A DNA stretch of 27,130 bases from Pseudomonadota bacterium. GTDB taxonomy: Bacteria > Pseudomonadota > Alphaproteobacteria > Micropepsales > Micropepsaceae. Every line of letters starts with the position of its first letter. Position 1 is the stretch's first letter. The stretch covers positions 1-27,130 of the forward strand of contig JAKBAU010000015.1 of assembly GCA_021808875.1 (NCBI GenBank), given 5' to 3'. The notes below the pieces were generated by a model. That model did no database searches. It was given only the letters and a program-made list of their open reading frames with translations, and was not told where the DNA came from. Positions 14,145 to 21,934 of this stretch are shown here, in pieces. The translations under genes and the position numbers were made by a program.

Positions 14145-16801
14145 TGCAGAAAGTCTTTCGCTCCACGCTGATTGTCCATGGCCGCTTCGCGATGCGGGAA
14201 CAAAGGCTGCTTGCCGCACGCGCAAGCCGTCATGGCCTTCAGATCATGACGTTCGAGCAGGCGGCGTCCCGGCTTGCCGGCGGATTTACCTGTCCGATCG
14301 ATGATGAAACCCTGCGCGAAGTGATCCAGTCGGTGCTACCGGAAACCCCGATGGGTGAACTTGAAGGCATCAAGTCCCTGCCAGGCATGATATCGGCCGC
14401 TGCCGACACACTGCGTAAGACCTGGCGAGCCGGTCTGGATCTTTCCGCCCGTGCAGCAGATCACCCTCGGCTCAAAGCCCTCGCCAATCTTGAAGCGGCC
14501 GTGCTCACAAAGCTCCCCCCTTCGATGAAGCGCCCCGCTGACATCGTGGCGGCCGCGCGACCGCGCCTTGTCCATGCGCCCGCCGTGCTCGGCCCAATGG
14601 AGATTGTCGGGCTCACGGAGCTTTCGCCCTGCTGGCGACCGCTGCTCACCGAACTCGCCGGACATATTCCTGTGCAATGGACTGCAGGGCCCCGCCACGT
14701 GCCTGACTGGCTGAACGGTGCAGGGATTCGCATTGAACAGAGCCCTGCGCATACACCGGCTAAAAGCTGCGCAAGTGCAGCCACCGCCTATCACGAGGCC
14801 ATCGAAGCCATGCGCTGGGTCCGCATGCTTCTGGCGTCGGGACGGGTGGCGCCCGAAGAGATCGCGATCGCCACGACCTCGCCCGCGATTTACGACGACT
14901 ACTTCCTGGCTTTGCGGAAGGAAGCCGACATCGATCTGCACTTTGCCCACGGCATACCCGTGGTCACAACGCGCGAGGGTCAGGCGGCCGCAGCCCTCGC
15001 CGATGTCCTCGTTCGGGGCCTGAACCAGTCCCGTCTGCGCCGTCTTATGGCTCTGTGCCGCGGTGCACGCGCATTTGGGACCCTGCCGGAGGGTTGGCAG
15101 CGCATTCTGCCAGCCGATGCCCCGCTTTCCACAACCGATGCCTGGGACCGGTTGTTTTCACGGCTTACAGCCGAGGACTGGCCGGACAAGACGGATCACA
15201 CTCCTGCACTGCAAAGCGCGATCGGACTGCTTGCAAAAGGAACCGATGCCGCCGCCGAAGTTGGTGAGGCATTCCTTGGTGAACGGGCTCATTCGATCTG
15301 GCGCCAGGCGCTTGTGGCTGGGCCGGCCAGTTCGCTCGATCTCACCCTCGAACAGTTGAGGCAGGATGATGGGCTCGAAGGGTGCGTGTCCGTTGCCTTC
15401 ATGCCAGCCAGTGCACTGGCCGCGTCTCCCCGGAAGTTCGTGCGCCTCTTGGGCCTCAACTCCTCACGCTGGCCGCGCGGGATTTCGGAAGACCGGCTGA
15501 TTCCCGATCACATCATTCCGACGCGGGAACTGGACCCGCTTCCTGTCAGCCTCGCTGACCGACGCGATTTCGAGACCATTCTGGCGACGGCTTCCGGTGA
15601 AGTGGTCCTGTCACGCGCCCGCCGCGACAGTGACGGGCGTCTACTGGGTCGCAGTCCACTTCTGGCCGGTTTGGACGAGGAAATATATCTGCGCCGCAAC
15701 GCGGCACCGGTCCATGCCTTCAGCGAGACCGACCGGCTCATGGCCCGGCCGGAAGAATTCCGGAAAAAGCCACAGGCCGCCAGCGCACAACGCTGCTGGA
15801 ACAACTGGCGGAGCAACAAGATCACACCTCACGATGGTTTGGTGCGCGCAGATCATCCCGTGCTGCAGCAGATCCTCGCTCGCACCCATTCGGCGAGCTC
15901 GCTCAAAGGGCTGTTGCGCAATCCACTCGGCTTTGTCTGGACCTACGCCTTTGGCTGGACGGCCCCAGAGAGCAGCCTTGAGCCACTTACACTTGATCCC
16001 CTCGCATTTGGCGATTTGGTTCACCGGGTGCTCGACCAGGCCTTGCGGGACCTGGAAGGATCGGGAGGGTACGCGTCTGCCACTGAAGCCAAGATTCAAA
16101 AGGCGGTCGAGAAAGCTGTCAACTTTATTGCCACGAGCTGGGAGAGCGAGCAGGCGGCACCACCGGCCTTGATCTGGAAACGCACTCTTGGTGAGGTTGA
16201 GCTGCTTTCCCTGAAAGCCCTCACCTATCCGGGCGGTCGGTTGCCTGACGCGACTAGCTACAGTGAGGTTCCATTCGGCGGCATGGAACCTAAATCCAAT
16301 GGCGCCCTGCCCTGGGATCCAGGTACAGCCGTCACGATTCCCGGAGTCGATTTTCGCATCGCCGGTTACATTGACCGGCTGGACATTGCGAAGAGCGGCA
16401 GAAAGGCTGCCGTCTGCGATTACAAGACCGGAAGGCTGCCCAAGGATGACATGCGGCTCGACGGTGGCAAGGAACTTCAGCGTTGTCTCTACGCCTTTGC
16501 AGTCAAGGCGCTTCTGGGCAACAAGGTGAAGATCTCAGCCTCACTTCTTTATCTGCGCGACGAGGGTTATTTTCCGCTTGAGGACGCCGAGGAAGCCCTC
16601 ACTGAACTCACGACCTATCTCTCCGCCGCAAAGGCCAGCCTGATCGCGGGGCACGCCCTGCTCGGCCCGGATACGGGCGACGGGTATGACGACCTTGCTT
16701 TTGCACTACCGGCCAATGCACCCGCGACCTACTGCAAGCGCAAGCTTGTGCTTTCCGCCGAGAAATTGAACGACCTGGCTCCCCTCTGGGAGGCCATGTG
16801 A
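14144..16801 (+). CDS. AddB-like PD-(D/E)XK nuclease with degenerate helicase half
   Basis: An 885-residue partner of the AddA-like helicase downstream; in AddAB the complex unwinds and degrades DNA from double-strand ends. Residues 1-500 follow the AddB fold (HGLQIMTFEQAASRLAGGF at 30-48 and LPGM near 79-82) but lack a Walker A: the expected site reads STLIVHGRFAM. The C-terminal RecB-type nuclease is intact: H627 (LVHRVLD), D744 (YIDRLD), D759 and K761 (VCDYKTG), Q779 and Y783 (LQRCLY). The Cys that usually opens an AddB nuclease (CPF-type motif) is replaced by RNPLGF, and no CxxC pair follows, so the iron-sulphur cluster of AddB is absent. The start is the ATG at 14144 with GAGG five bases upstream; a longer frame from 14069 would invade the gap. 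The flanking genes are not those of housekeeping addAB, so this is an accessory paralogue. Confidence 0.85.
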   Translation: MQKVFRSTLIVHGRFAMREQRLLAARASRHGLQIMTFEQAASRLAGGFTCPIDDETLREVIQSVLPETPMGELEGIKSLPGMISAAADTLRKTWRAGLDLSARAADHPRLKALANLEAAVLTKLPPSMKRPADIVAAARPRLVHAPAVLGPMEIVGLTELSPCWRPLLTELAGHIPVQWTAGPRHVPDWLNGAGIRIEQSPAHTPAKSCASAATAYHEAIEAMRWVRMLLASGRVAPEEIAIATTSPAIYDDYFLALRKEADIDLHFAHGIPVVTTREGQAAAALADVLVRGLNQSRLRRLMALCRGARAFGTLPEGWQRILPADAPLSTTDAWDRLFSRLTAEDWPDKTDHTPALQSAIGLLAKGTDAAAEVGEAFLGERAHSIWRQALVAGPASSLDLTLEQLRQDDGLEGCVSVAFMPASALAASPRKFVRLLGLNSSRWPRGISEDRLIPDHIIPTRELDPLPVSLADRRDFETILATASGEVVLSRARRDSDGRLLGRSPLLAGLDEEIYLRRNAAPVHAFSETDRLMARPEEFRKKPQAASAQRCWNNWRSNKITPHDGLVRADHPVLQQILARTHSASSLKGLLRNPLGFVWTYAFGWTAPESSLEPLTLDPLAFGDLVHRVLDQALRDLEGSGGYASATEAKIQKAVEKAVNFIATSWESEQAAPPALIWKRTLGEVELLSLKALTYPGGRLPDATSYSEVPFGGMEPKSNGALPWDPGTAVTIPGVDFRIAGYIDRLDIAKSGRKAAVCDYKTGRLPKDDMRLDGGKELQRCLYAFAVKALLGNKVKISASLLYLRDEGYFPLEDAEEALTELTTYLSAAKASLIAGHALLGPDTGDGYDDLAFALPANAPATYCKRKLVLSAEKLNDLAPLWEAM

Positions 16802-19800
16802 TGTCGGCGAAGCTCAAGCGTCTCAAGGATGACGGCGCACGCAGGTCGGCGATCTGCGATCACAACAGCTCCATGCTGGTTGAAGCAGGTGCCGGATCAG
16901 GCAAGACAGCGGTGATGGCCGGGCGCATCGCGATGATGCTGGCCCAGGGGATCGAGCCCAGAACCATCGCGGCTGTCACCTTCACCGAGCTCGCCGCCAG
17001 CGAACTCGTAGAGCGTGTCCGCAAATATGTAGAGAACCTTCTCGAAGGCAAAATCCCCGACGAGCTGAAGGTCGCCCTCCCAGCGGGTCTCACTCAGAAA
17101 CAGCAGGAAAGGCTGACGCGGGCGCGCGAGCATCTCGACGAACTTATCTGTTCGACCATTCATGGCTTCTGCCAGCGCCTGATCAAGCCCTATCCAGCCG
17201 AAGCGGATATCGACCCCGGTGCTTCGGTACTCGACCGAGATCAGGCAGACCTGGTCTTCCTCGAAACTGTCGACACGTGGCTGCGCGAGCGCCTGTCCAA
17301 AGAGGACGGACTTCTGGCCGAACTGGTCCTGAAGGACCCGGGAAAGGCTCTGGAGCTTGTCCGCACCATCGCCCAAAACCTGCGCGGGCGGCGGTCACTC
17401 AAGTCTCCGCCACCAAGCCCTCTTGCACACCTGGTGAAAACCTTTCGACAGGCAGCAGCAAAGTTTACCAAATTCGTCGAGGCGGCACCTGCGGACGAAC
17501 CGGAGACGGAAGCCATCGCAAAACGATTTGCCGAGATGGCCGCAGCTCTTGCCGGCGCTCCAGACCCCAACACGCCGGCCGGCATAGCCCATCTCCTCAC
17601 CAGCTCACCCCATGAGGATCTCTGCACCAAGGCAGGCGCCTTCCGGAAATTCAACAAAAAGACCGCGTGGGGCAAGGCTGCGAAGCTGGCCGGACTATCG
17701 AAGGCCGAGGGAGAAGACTTATTCGATAAGGCGTCAGCTCATTATGAGAGTTGCTGCGATACCTGGACGAGCCTTGTTGAAAGTGCGGCCGGACAGGCGC
17801 TTTCCGCGATGGTTGTCGATTGCCAGGAAATCGTTACGCGCTACCGGACGTACAAGCGGGCCAGCGCCCTCCTCGACTTTGATGATCTGATTTATGCAGC
17901 CCGCGACCTTCTGCGCGACCATGAGGATGTGCGGCAGGCTCTGGGCAAACGCTTTGCCCACGTCCTCGTCGACGAATTCCAGGATACTGATCCCCTCCAG
18001 ACCGAAATCTTCTGGCGGCTCTGTGGTGAGCCCGTCTCTGACAGCGCGGACTGGGCCACCTTCAGGATCCGGCCGGGTGCACTCTTCCTGGTAGGCGATC
18101 CCAAGCAGGCCATTTATCGCTTCCGGGGCGCAGACGTGCGCGCCTACACCGAAGCCCGCGAAATCTTCTGCGAGCAGCACGACGACGGGTTCAGGTCGAT
18201 TTCGACGAACTTCCGCTCATGCGCCTCGATCTTGACCTTCGTCAACAGGTGCTTTGAGGCTGTCCTGTCCGCGCCTGACCAGCCCGGCTTCACAGCCCTT
18301 GATCAGTTCCATGAAGATCATACCGAAGGGCCCATCGTTGCCGCCCTAGACGTTGCCGTCGCAGATGCCGATGGAAAGGCCAGCGCCGAGCAGCAGCGCG
18401 ACGCGGAGGCTGAAGCTGTCGCCGAAGCTTGCGCGCGCCTGATCGGAAACCGCACCATTCTCGACCGGCGCTCCGGGGAACGCCGTCCCTGCAGACCGGG
18501 CGACATCGCCCTTCTTGCACCGACCGGCACAGACCTCTGGCGATATGAGGAGGCACTTGAGCGGCGGCGCATCCCAGTAGCCACACAGGCGGGAAAGGGC
18601 CTTTTCAAACGCCAGGAGATCCAGGATCTCATCGCTCTAACCCGGGTCCTTGCCGACCGGCGAGATACGCTGGCATTGGGTGCGCTGTTGCGCGGCCCCC
18701 TGGTGGGGCTCTCCGAAGAGGATCTCCTGGACATCATCGAGGGACTTCCGCGATCCGAGGACGAGCCGGCAAGATTGCCGCGGCTGAACCTGCTGACCTC
18801 CCCGGAAGCCGTCAACCACTCCGTAGCGCGTGCTGTTCTCCAGAAGCTTCAAGGCCTTTACCGCAAGGCTGCGAGCACAACACCACATGCCCTACTCTCG
18901 GAGGCGGTGGACGTCCTTCGCGTCCGCCCGCTCCTGCTGGAACGCCATCATGGCCAGGCCGAGCGCGCCCTGGCCAATGTCGATCTCTATCTGAGCTTAT
19001 CAACCGGGTATGCACTCCGCGGTCTGCGTGCCTTCGCCGAAGCCATGACCGGGGCCTGGAGCGAAGAGACCCGGGCCGTCGAGGGTAGGCCTGACGCCCA
19101 GGAAGAAGCCGTCGCCCTCTTCACAATGCATGCAGCCAAGGGCCTGGAATGGCCCATCGTTATACCCGTGAACACGATGACGGCAGCAAAATCGCCTCAG
19201 GGCGCCCTTATCGACCGCGAAACGAACACGCTTTTCTGTCCGGTCCTGGGAGTACGTCCTGCGGGCTACGATGCCGCGCTACAGGCCGAAAAGGACGAAG
19301 TAGATCGGGAACGGGTGCGTCTCTGGTATGTCGCGGCAACGCGTGCCCGCGAACTGCTTGTGCTGCCAAGACTCGACGTGACCCCACAGAGTTCGGCATG
19401 GATAGCGGCAGTGGATTTTCCGCTGGCAGAACTGCCCGCTCTCGATTTATCAAATAGCAAGCCTGCAGTTACCGGCAGTCGCGCAGTCGGTGCCAACGCC
19501 CAGACCCGTGATCAGTTCGCCGCGCAAGCTACAAACATTGCACAGTTGCAGAAGCATCTTGTCTGGCTCGCGCCAAGCCGCGATGAAAATGCTACCGGGA
19601 CAGCTGTGCAGCCGGAAGCAGTCGGCACCTGGATCAATGGCGAGCTTGATGCTGCGCTACCGGTGAACGGCCAACCAGCTGTTCAAGGCAGCCGCGAGCG
19701 CGGCCTGATTCTCCACAAGCTCATGGAGGAAATCATCACGGGAGAACTCGGAGAAGCAGAATCTGTGGTCAAAGAGAGAGCTCTCGAGCTAATTGCCGAA

Positions 19801-20166
19801 CTTGGATGCGTACCTACTGACGACCCAAGACAGGGTCTCTCAGCGGATGAAATGGCAGGATGCGTTGTACTAGCCTTGCAAATCCCCGAGGTCGCCCAGT
19901 TGCGACCAAGGCTAATGGCGGAAATTCCGGTATTTCGGAACAGCGAAAATGAGAAAACGGTGGCTTCGGGCATCGTAGATGCGATTGCTCTGAACGAGCA
20001 AGGTCTACCCGAAGTCATCGTCGACTGGAAAAGTGATGTAGATCCCGAGCAACGCAAGCTCGACCATTATCGAGCACAGATGCGATTTTATCTCGAGGTG
20101 ACGGGCGCCACCAAAGGTCTGATCGTGTTGTTAACCCAAGGCTCTATGATTCCAATCGATATGTGA
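16801..20166 (+). CDS. AddA-like UvrD-family helicase with C-terminal PD-(D/E)XK nuclease
   Basis: 1121 residues; an SF1A motor expected to translocate 3'-5' on DNA and feed it to two nucleases. Motifs: Walker A EAGAGSGKT (28-36), TFTELAASEL (60-69), STIHGFCQRL (118-127), DEFQDTD (391-397), GDPKQAIYRFRGAD (432-445), MHAAKGLEW (776-784) and WYVAATRARE (842-851). The C-terminal RecB-type nuclease has H972 (ILHKLME), D1060 (GIVDAI), D1075 and K1077 (VDWKSD), Q1093 and Y1097 (AQMRFY). The ATG at 16801 overlaps the AddB-like stop as TGATG, with GGAGG seven bases upstream; a GTG at 16798 is also possible. All ATPase and nuclease residues are present, so the pair would have one active motor and two nuclease sites, like AddAB. 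It ends 32 bases before the DUF6361 ORF. Confidence 0.92.
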   Translation: MSAKLKRLKDDGARRSAICDHNSSMLVEAGAGSGKTAVMAGRIAMMLAQGIEPRTIAAVTFTELAASELVERVRKYVENLLEGKIPDELKVALPAGLTQKQQERLTRAREHLDELICSTIHGFCQRLIKPYPAEADIDPGASVLDRDQADLVFLETVDTWLRERLSKEDGLLAELVLKDPGKALELVRTIAQNLRGRRSLKSPPPSPLAHLVKTFRQAAAKFTKFVEAAPADEPETEAIAKRFAEMAAALAGAPDPNTPAGIAHLLTSSPHEDLCTKAGAFRKFNKKTAWGKAAKLAGLSKAEGEDLFDKASAHYESCCDTWTSLVESAAGQALSAMVVDCQEIVTRYRTYKRASALLDFDDLIYAARDLLRDHEDVRQALGKRFAHVLVDEFQDTDPLQTEIFWRLCGEPVSDSADWATFRIRPGALFLVGDPKQAIYRFRGADVRAYTEAREIFCEQHDDGFRSISTNFRSCASILTFVNRCFEAVLSAPDQPGFTALDQFHEDHTEGPIVAALDVAVADADGKASAEQQRDAEAEAVAEACARLIGNRTILDRRSGERRPCRPGDIALLAPTGTDLWRYEEALERRRIPVATQAGKGLFKRQEIQDLIALTRVLADRRDTLALGALLRGPLVGLSEEDLLDIIEGLPRSEDEPARLPRLNLLTSPEAVNHSVARAVLQKLQGLYRKAASTTPHALLSEAVDVLRVRPLLLERHHGQAERALANVDLYLSLSTGYALRGLRAFAEAMTGAWSEETRAVEGRPDAQEEAVALFTMHAAKGLEWPIVIPVNTMTAAKSPQGALIDRETNTLFCPVLGVRPAGYDAALQAEKDEVDRERVRLWYVAATRARELLVLPRLDVTPQSSAWIAAVDFPLAELPALDLSNSKPAVTGSRAVGANAQTRDQFAAQATNIAQLQKHLVWLAPSRDENATGTAVQPEAVGTWINGELDAALPVNGQPAVQGSRERGLILHKLMEEIITGELGEAESVVKERALELIAELGCVPTDDPRQGLSADEMAGCVVLALQIPEVAQLRPRLMAEIPVFRNSENEKTVASGIVDAIALNEQGLPEVIVDWKSDVDPEQRKLDHYRAQMRFYLEVTGATKGLIVLLTQGSMIPIDM

Positions 20167-20198
20167 ATCGGCGTCCTGAAGAAGAATGGGCTAGGTGA

Positions 20199-20645
20199 AT
20201 GTCATTACTTGCTTGGATTGATTTCGACGATGCCGAGCGGCAGCGCGCGCAACGCGTCATGGCGCTCTTTCAGGAGCGCGAGACCCGCGACGAGCTGGGG
20301 CTTGGCGCGATCCGGAATTCCATCGCCGATCACCTGTTTCCGGGCACGAGCACGATCCAGACGCGCCTGCACTACATGCTGTTCATACACTGGCTCTATC
20401 GGGCGCTGGTAGCCGCGGACGCCAAGGAATACCTGCTTCACTCGTCACAAAAGCTCGAAGAGCAGGCCGACGGATCGCTGATCGTCCGGTTTCAGGCTGG
20501 TGGCGGATTGGAGATGTGCTGGCACCTGTTTACATGGGGCCGGCATCTGATCGTGTTGGCGCCTAAGAAACTGTCCACGCTTCTGAATGATCACCTACAG
20601 AAAGTGGCTGCGGCAAACACCGTGCCTCCGAGGGCGAAGAGATGA
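20199..20645 (+). CDS. DUF6361 N-terminus fused to a WYL-protein C-terminus (deletion chimera)
   Basis: The 148-residue ORF has two unrelated halves. Residues 1 to about 72 (MSLLAWIDFDDAERQRAQ, then FPGTSTIQTRLHYMLF) are the start of a DUF6361 protein, a family usually several hundred residues long. Residues about 76-148 match the end of WYL regulators: ADGSLIVRFQAGG and WHLFTWGRHLIVL align with DGSLVVRFKAGG and WHLEMWGEHVTV of the regulator encoded at 11203-12213. The two DNA copies are clearly divergent, so the tail is not a recent duplication of that gene. The simplest reading is an in-frame deletion joining two neighbouring genes at about 20405-20430. The 3' end keeps an ATGA overlap with the next gene, suggesting a WYL regulator was the original first gene of that operon. 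Start: ATG at 20199 with AGG three bases upstream. Probably non-functional, though it may be expressed. Confidence 0.75.
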   Translation: MSLLAWIDFDDAERQRAQRVMALFQERETRDELGLGAIRNSIADHLFPGTSTIQTRLHYMLFIHWLYRALVAADAKEYLLHSSQKLEEQADGSLIVRFQAGGGLEMCWHLFTWGRHLIVLAPKKLSTLLNDHLQKVAAANTVPPRAKR

Positions 20646-21934
20646 CTAGCATCTGGTTTTCGCCTGCCCCGAGCGAAATAACGGTCTCGCGCATCTCACT
20701 CGATTTCGACCTGCGCGCGGCCGACCTGTTTTTCCGCGAACTCGTGGTGCCAGGGCTCGGACGCATCTGGTTCGCACGGCAGCTGTCGTGGCCTCTAGCG
20801 GCGCTGGCGCTTCACGAGGAGCTTGCAAACCACGGCTCGAACGCGCCGAAGCCCACGGCCATTTGTCACGGCATCGAGGCGCTGGCTTGCAAGCTGGAGT
20901 ACGTTGCCAACCCGGATCAGGACCCCCGTTTCCCGCGCATCCTTGGAAGCCGGGCCTTCGGTCGTGATGAAAATTCCGAGGAGTGGACATTTCAGCAGCT
21001 TCATCAAAGGCGAAATTATGTGCAGAACACTCACCGACAGGCTGCGACGCGAGCGATAAGCGTCGAACGCGGGCTCGGCTTTGCGCGCGGTTCGCGCTTC
21101 GATCTCCTTGAGCTGGAGCCGGTCGGGCGCGACCTCGCGAATGCCTTCCTCGACCAGCACGTTGGGCAAGGTGGCACGACCCTTCGCAGGTGGCTCGTCG
21201 GCTGGCTTGGTGGTGAGAAGGAACTGCCAGCCTCGCGCGACAAATACCGGCGAGCCCTTTCTCCTGAGTGTCCCACACAGCAAGAAAAGGAACGCGTTCG
21301 AGCTCGACTTCTGGACGCAGACACCCAGAAGAGGAACGAGGCGAAGGAGAAACGCCAGCGGCTGGCTCACGCGGTCGGGCGTGCGGACGAAATGCGGGAC
21401 ATCGAACGTGATATTGTCATTTGCTTGCGCAAAGCCGGGCATTCCGAGCAGGCTGACGAGGTCATCGCCGCGCGCGCCTTCGGCGCCGTACTCGACCGCG
21501 CCCGCGACGCGGTCGCCAGCCTGACCCGCAAGGTGGAGCCCGCGCGTGGCGGCGTGAATCTCGCTACGATGACTGGCGACCAGGACATCAAGCGCGTGTT
21601 CGAGAACCTCCGCTCGGCTACGACGAATTACGTGAACAAGGCGAACGCGGCGGGCGTGAACGAGCCGACGAGTCGTGCTTTCGCCGACGCGGTGGCTGCT
21701 GCCGATGATGGCAAGGCGATCAGGCTCATGGTTTGTCGCGCCGGCGAGGTACTTGCACTCGCCGATGACTCCATCATCCGAGGCGCGCTGTTCCGTGTCA
21801 TCGATGCTACCAATGAAACTGGCAATCTTGAAGACGGTGCGGCGAGCATAGAACCCGATCGGACGGGCCGGACGTTCCGCATCGCGAACTTTCATTCGCT
21901 TCTGCGGGAAGTCGATCCGCCAGGTGCGCGATGA
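20642..21934 (+). CDS. Unrecognised 430-residue protein in a PLD/SNF2 operon
   Basis: No family recognised. The N-terminus has aromatic strands and FDLRAADLFFRELVVPGLGR (22-41), followed by a helical segment (FARQLSWPLAALALHEELA, 44-62). Residues 212-300 are highly charged and likely coiled coil (QQEKERVRARLLDADTQ, 213-229, and EAKEKRQRLAHAV, 233-245). The rest is mixed helical. No membrane segment, nuclease or ATPase motif is visible. It overlaps the preceding ORF by ATGA (20642) and the PLD gene by ATGA (21931), so it is translationally coupled to both and is probably a structural or adaptor subunit of a complex with the PLD nuclease and the SNF2 helicase. That role is inferred from position only. 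Confidence 0.8.
   Translation: MTSIWFSPAPSEITVSRISLDFDLRAADLFFRELVVPGLGRIWFARQLSWPLAALALHEELANHGSNAPKPTAICHGIEALACKLEYVANPDQDPRFPRILGSRAFGRDENSEEWTFQQLHQRRNYVQNTHRQAATRAISVERGLGFARGSRFDLLELEPVGRDLANAFLDQHVGQGGTTLRRWLVGWLGGEKELPASRDKYRRALSPECPTQQEKERVRARLLDADTQKRNEAKEKRQRLAHAVGRADEMRDIERDIVICLRKAGHSEQADEVIAARAFGAVLDRARDAVASLTRKVEPARGGVNLATMTGDQDIKRVFENLRSATTNYVNKANAAGVNEPTSRAFADAVAAADDGKAIRLMVCRAGEVLALADDSIIRGALFRVIDATNETGNLEDGAASIEPDRTGRTFRIANFHSLLREVDPPGAR

Noticed and set aside
14144..20166. Housekeeping addAB
   Set aside because: The usual neighbours (tsaE, nucleotidyltransferase, thioredoxin) are missing, the AddB-like protein is short and lacks the iron-sulphur cysteines, and the pair sits in a defence island.
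11203..20645. WYL tail at 20.4-20.6 kb as a recent duplication of the WYL gene at 11.2-12.2 kb
   Set aside because: By eye the nucleotide sequences differ at roughly a third of positions; they are homologous but not a recent copy.
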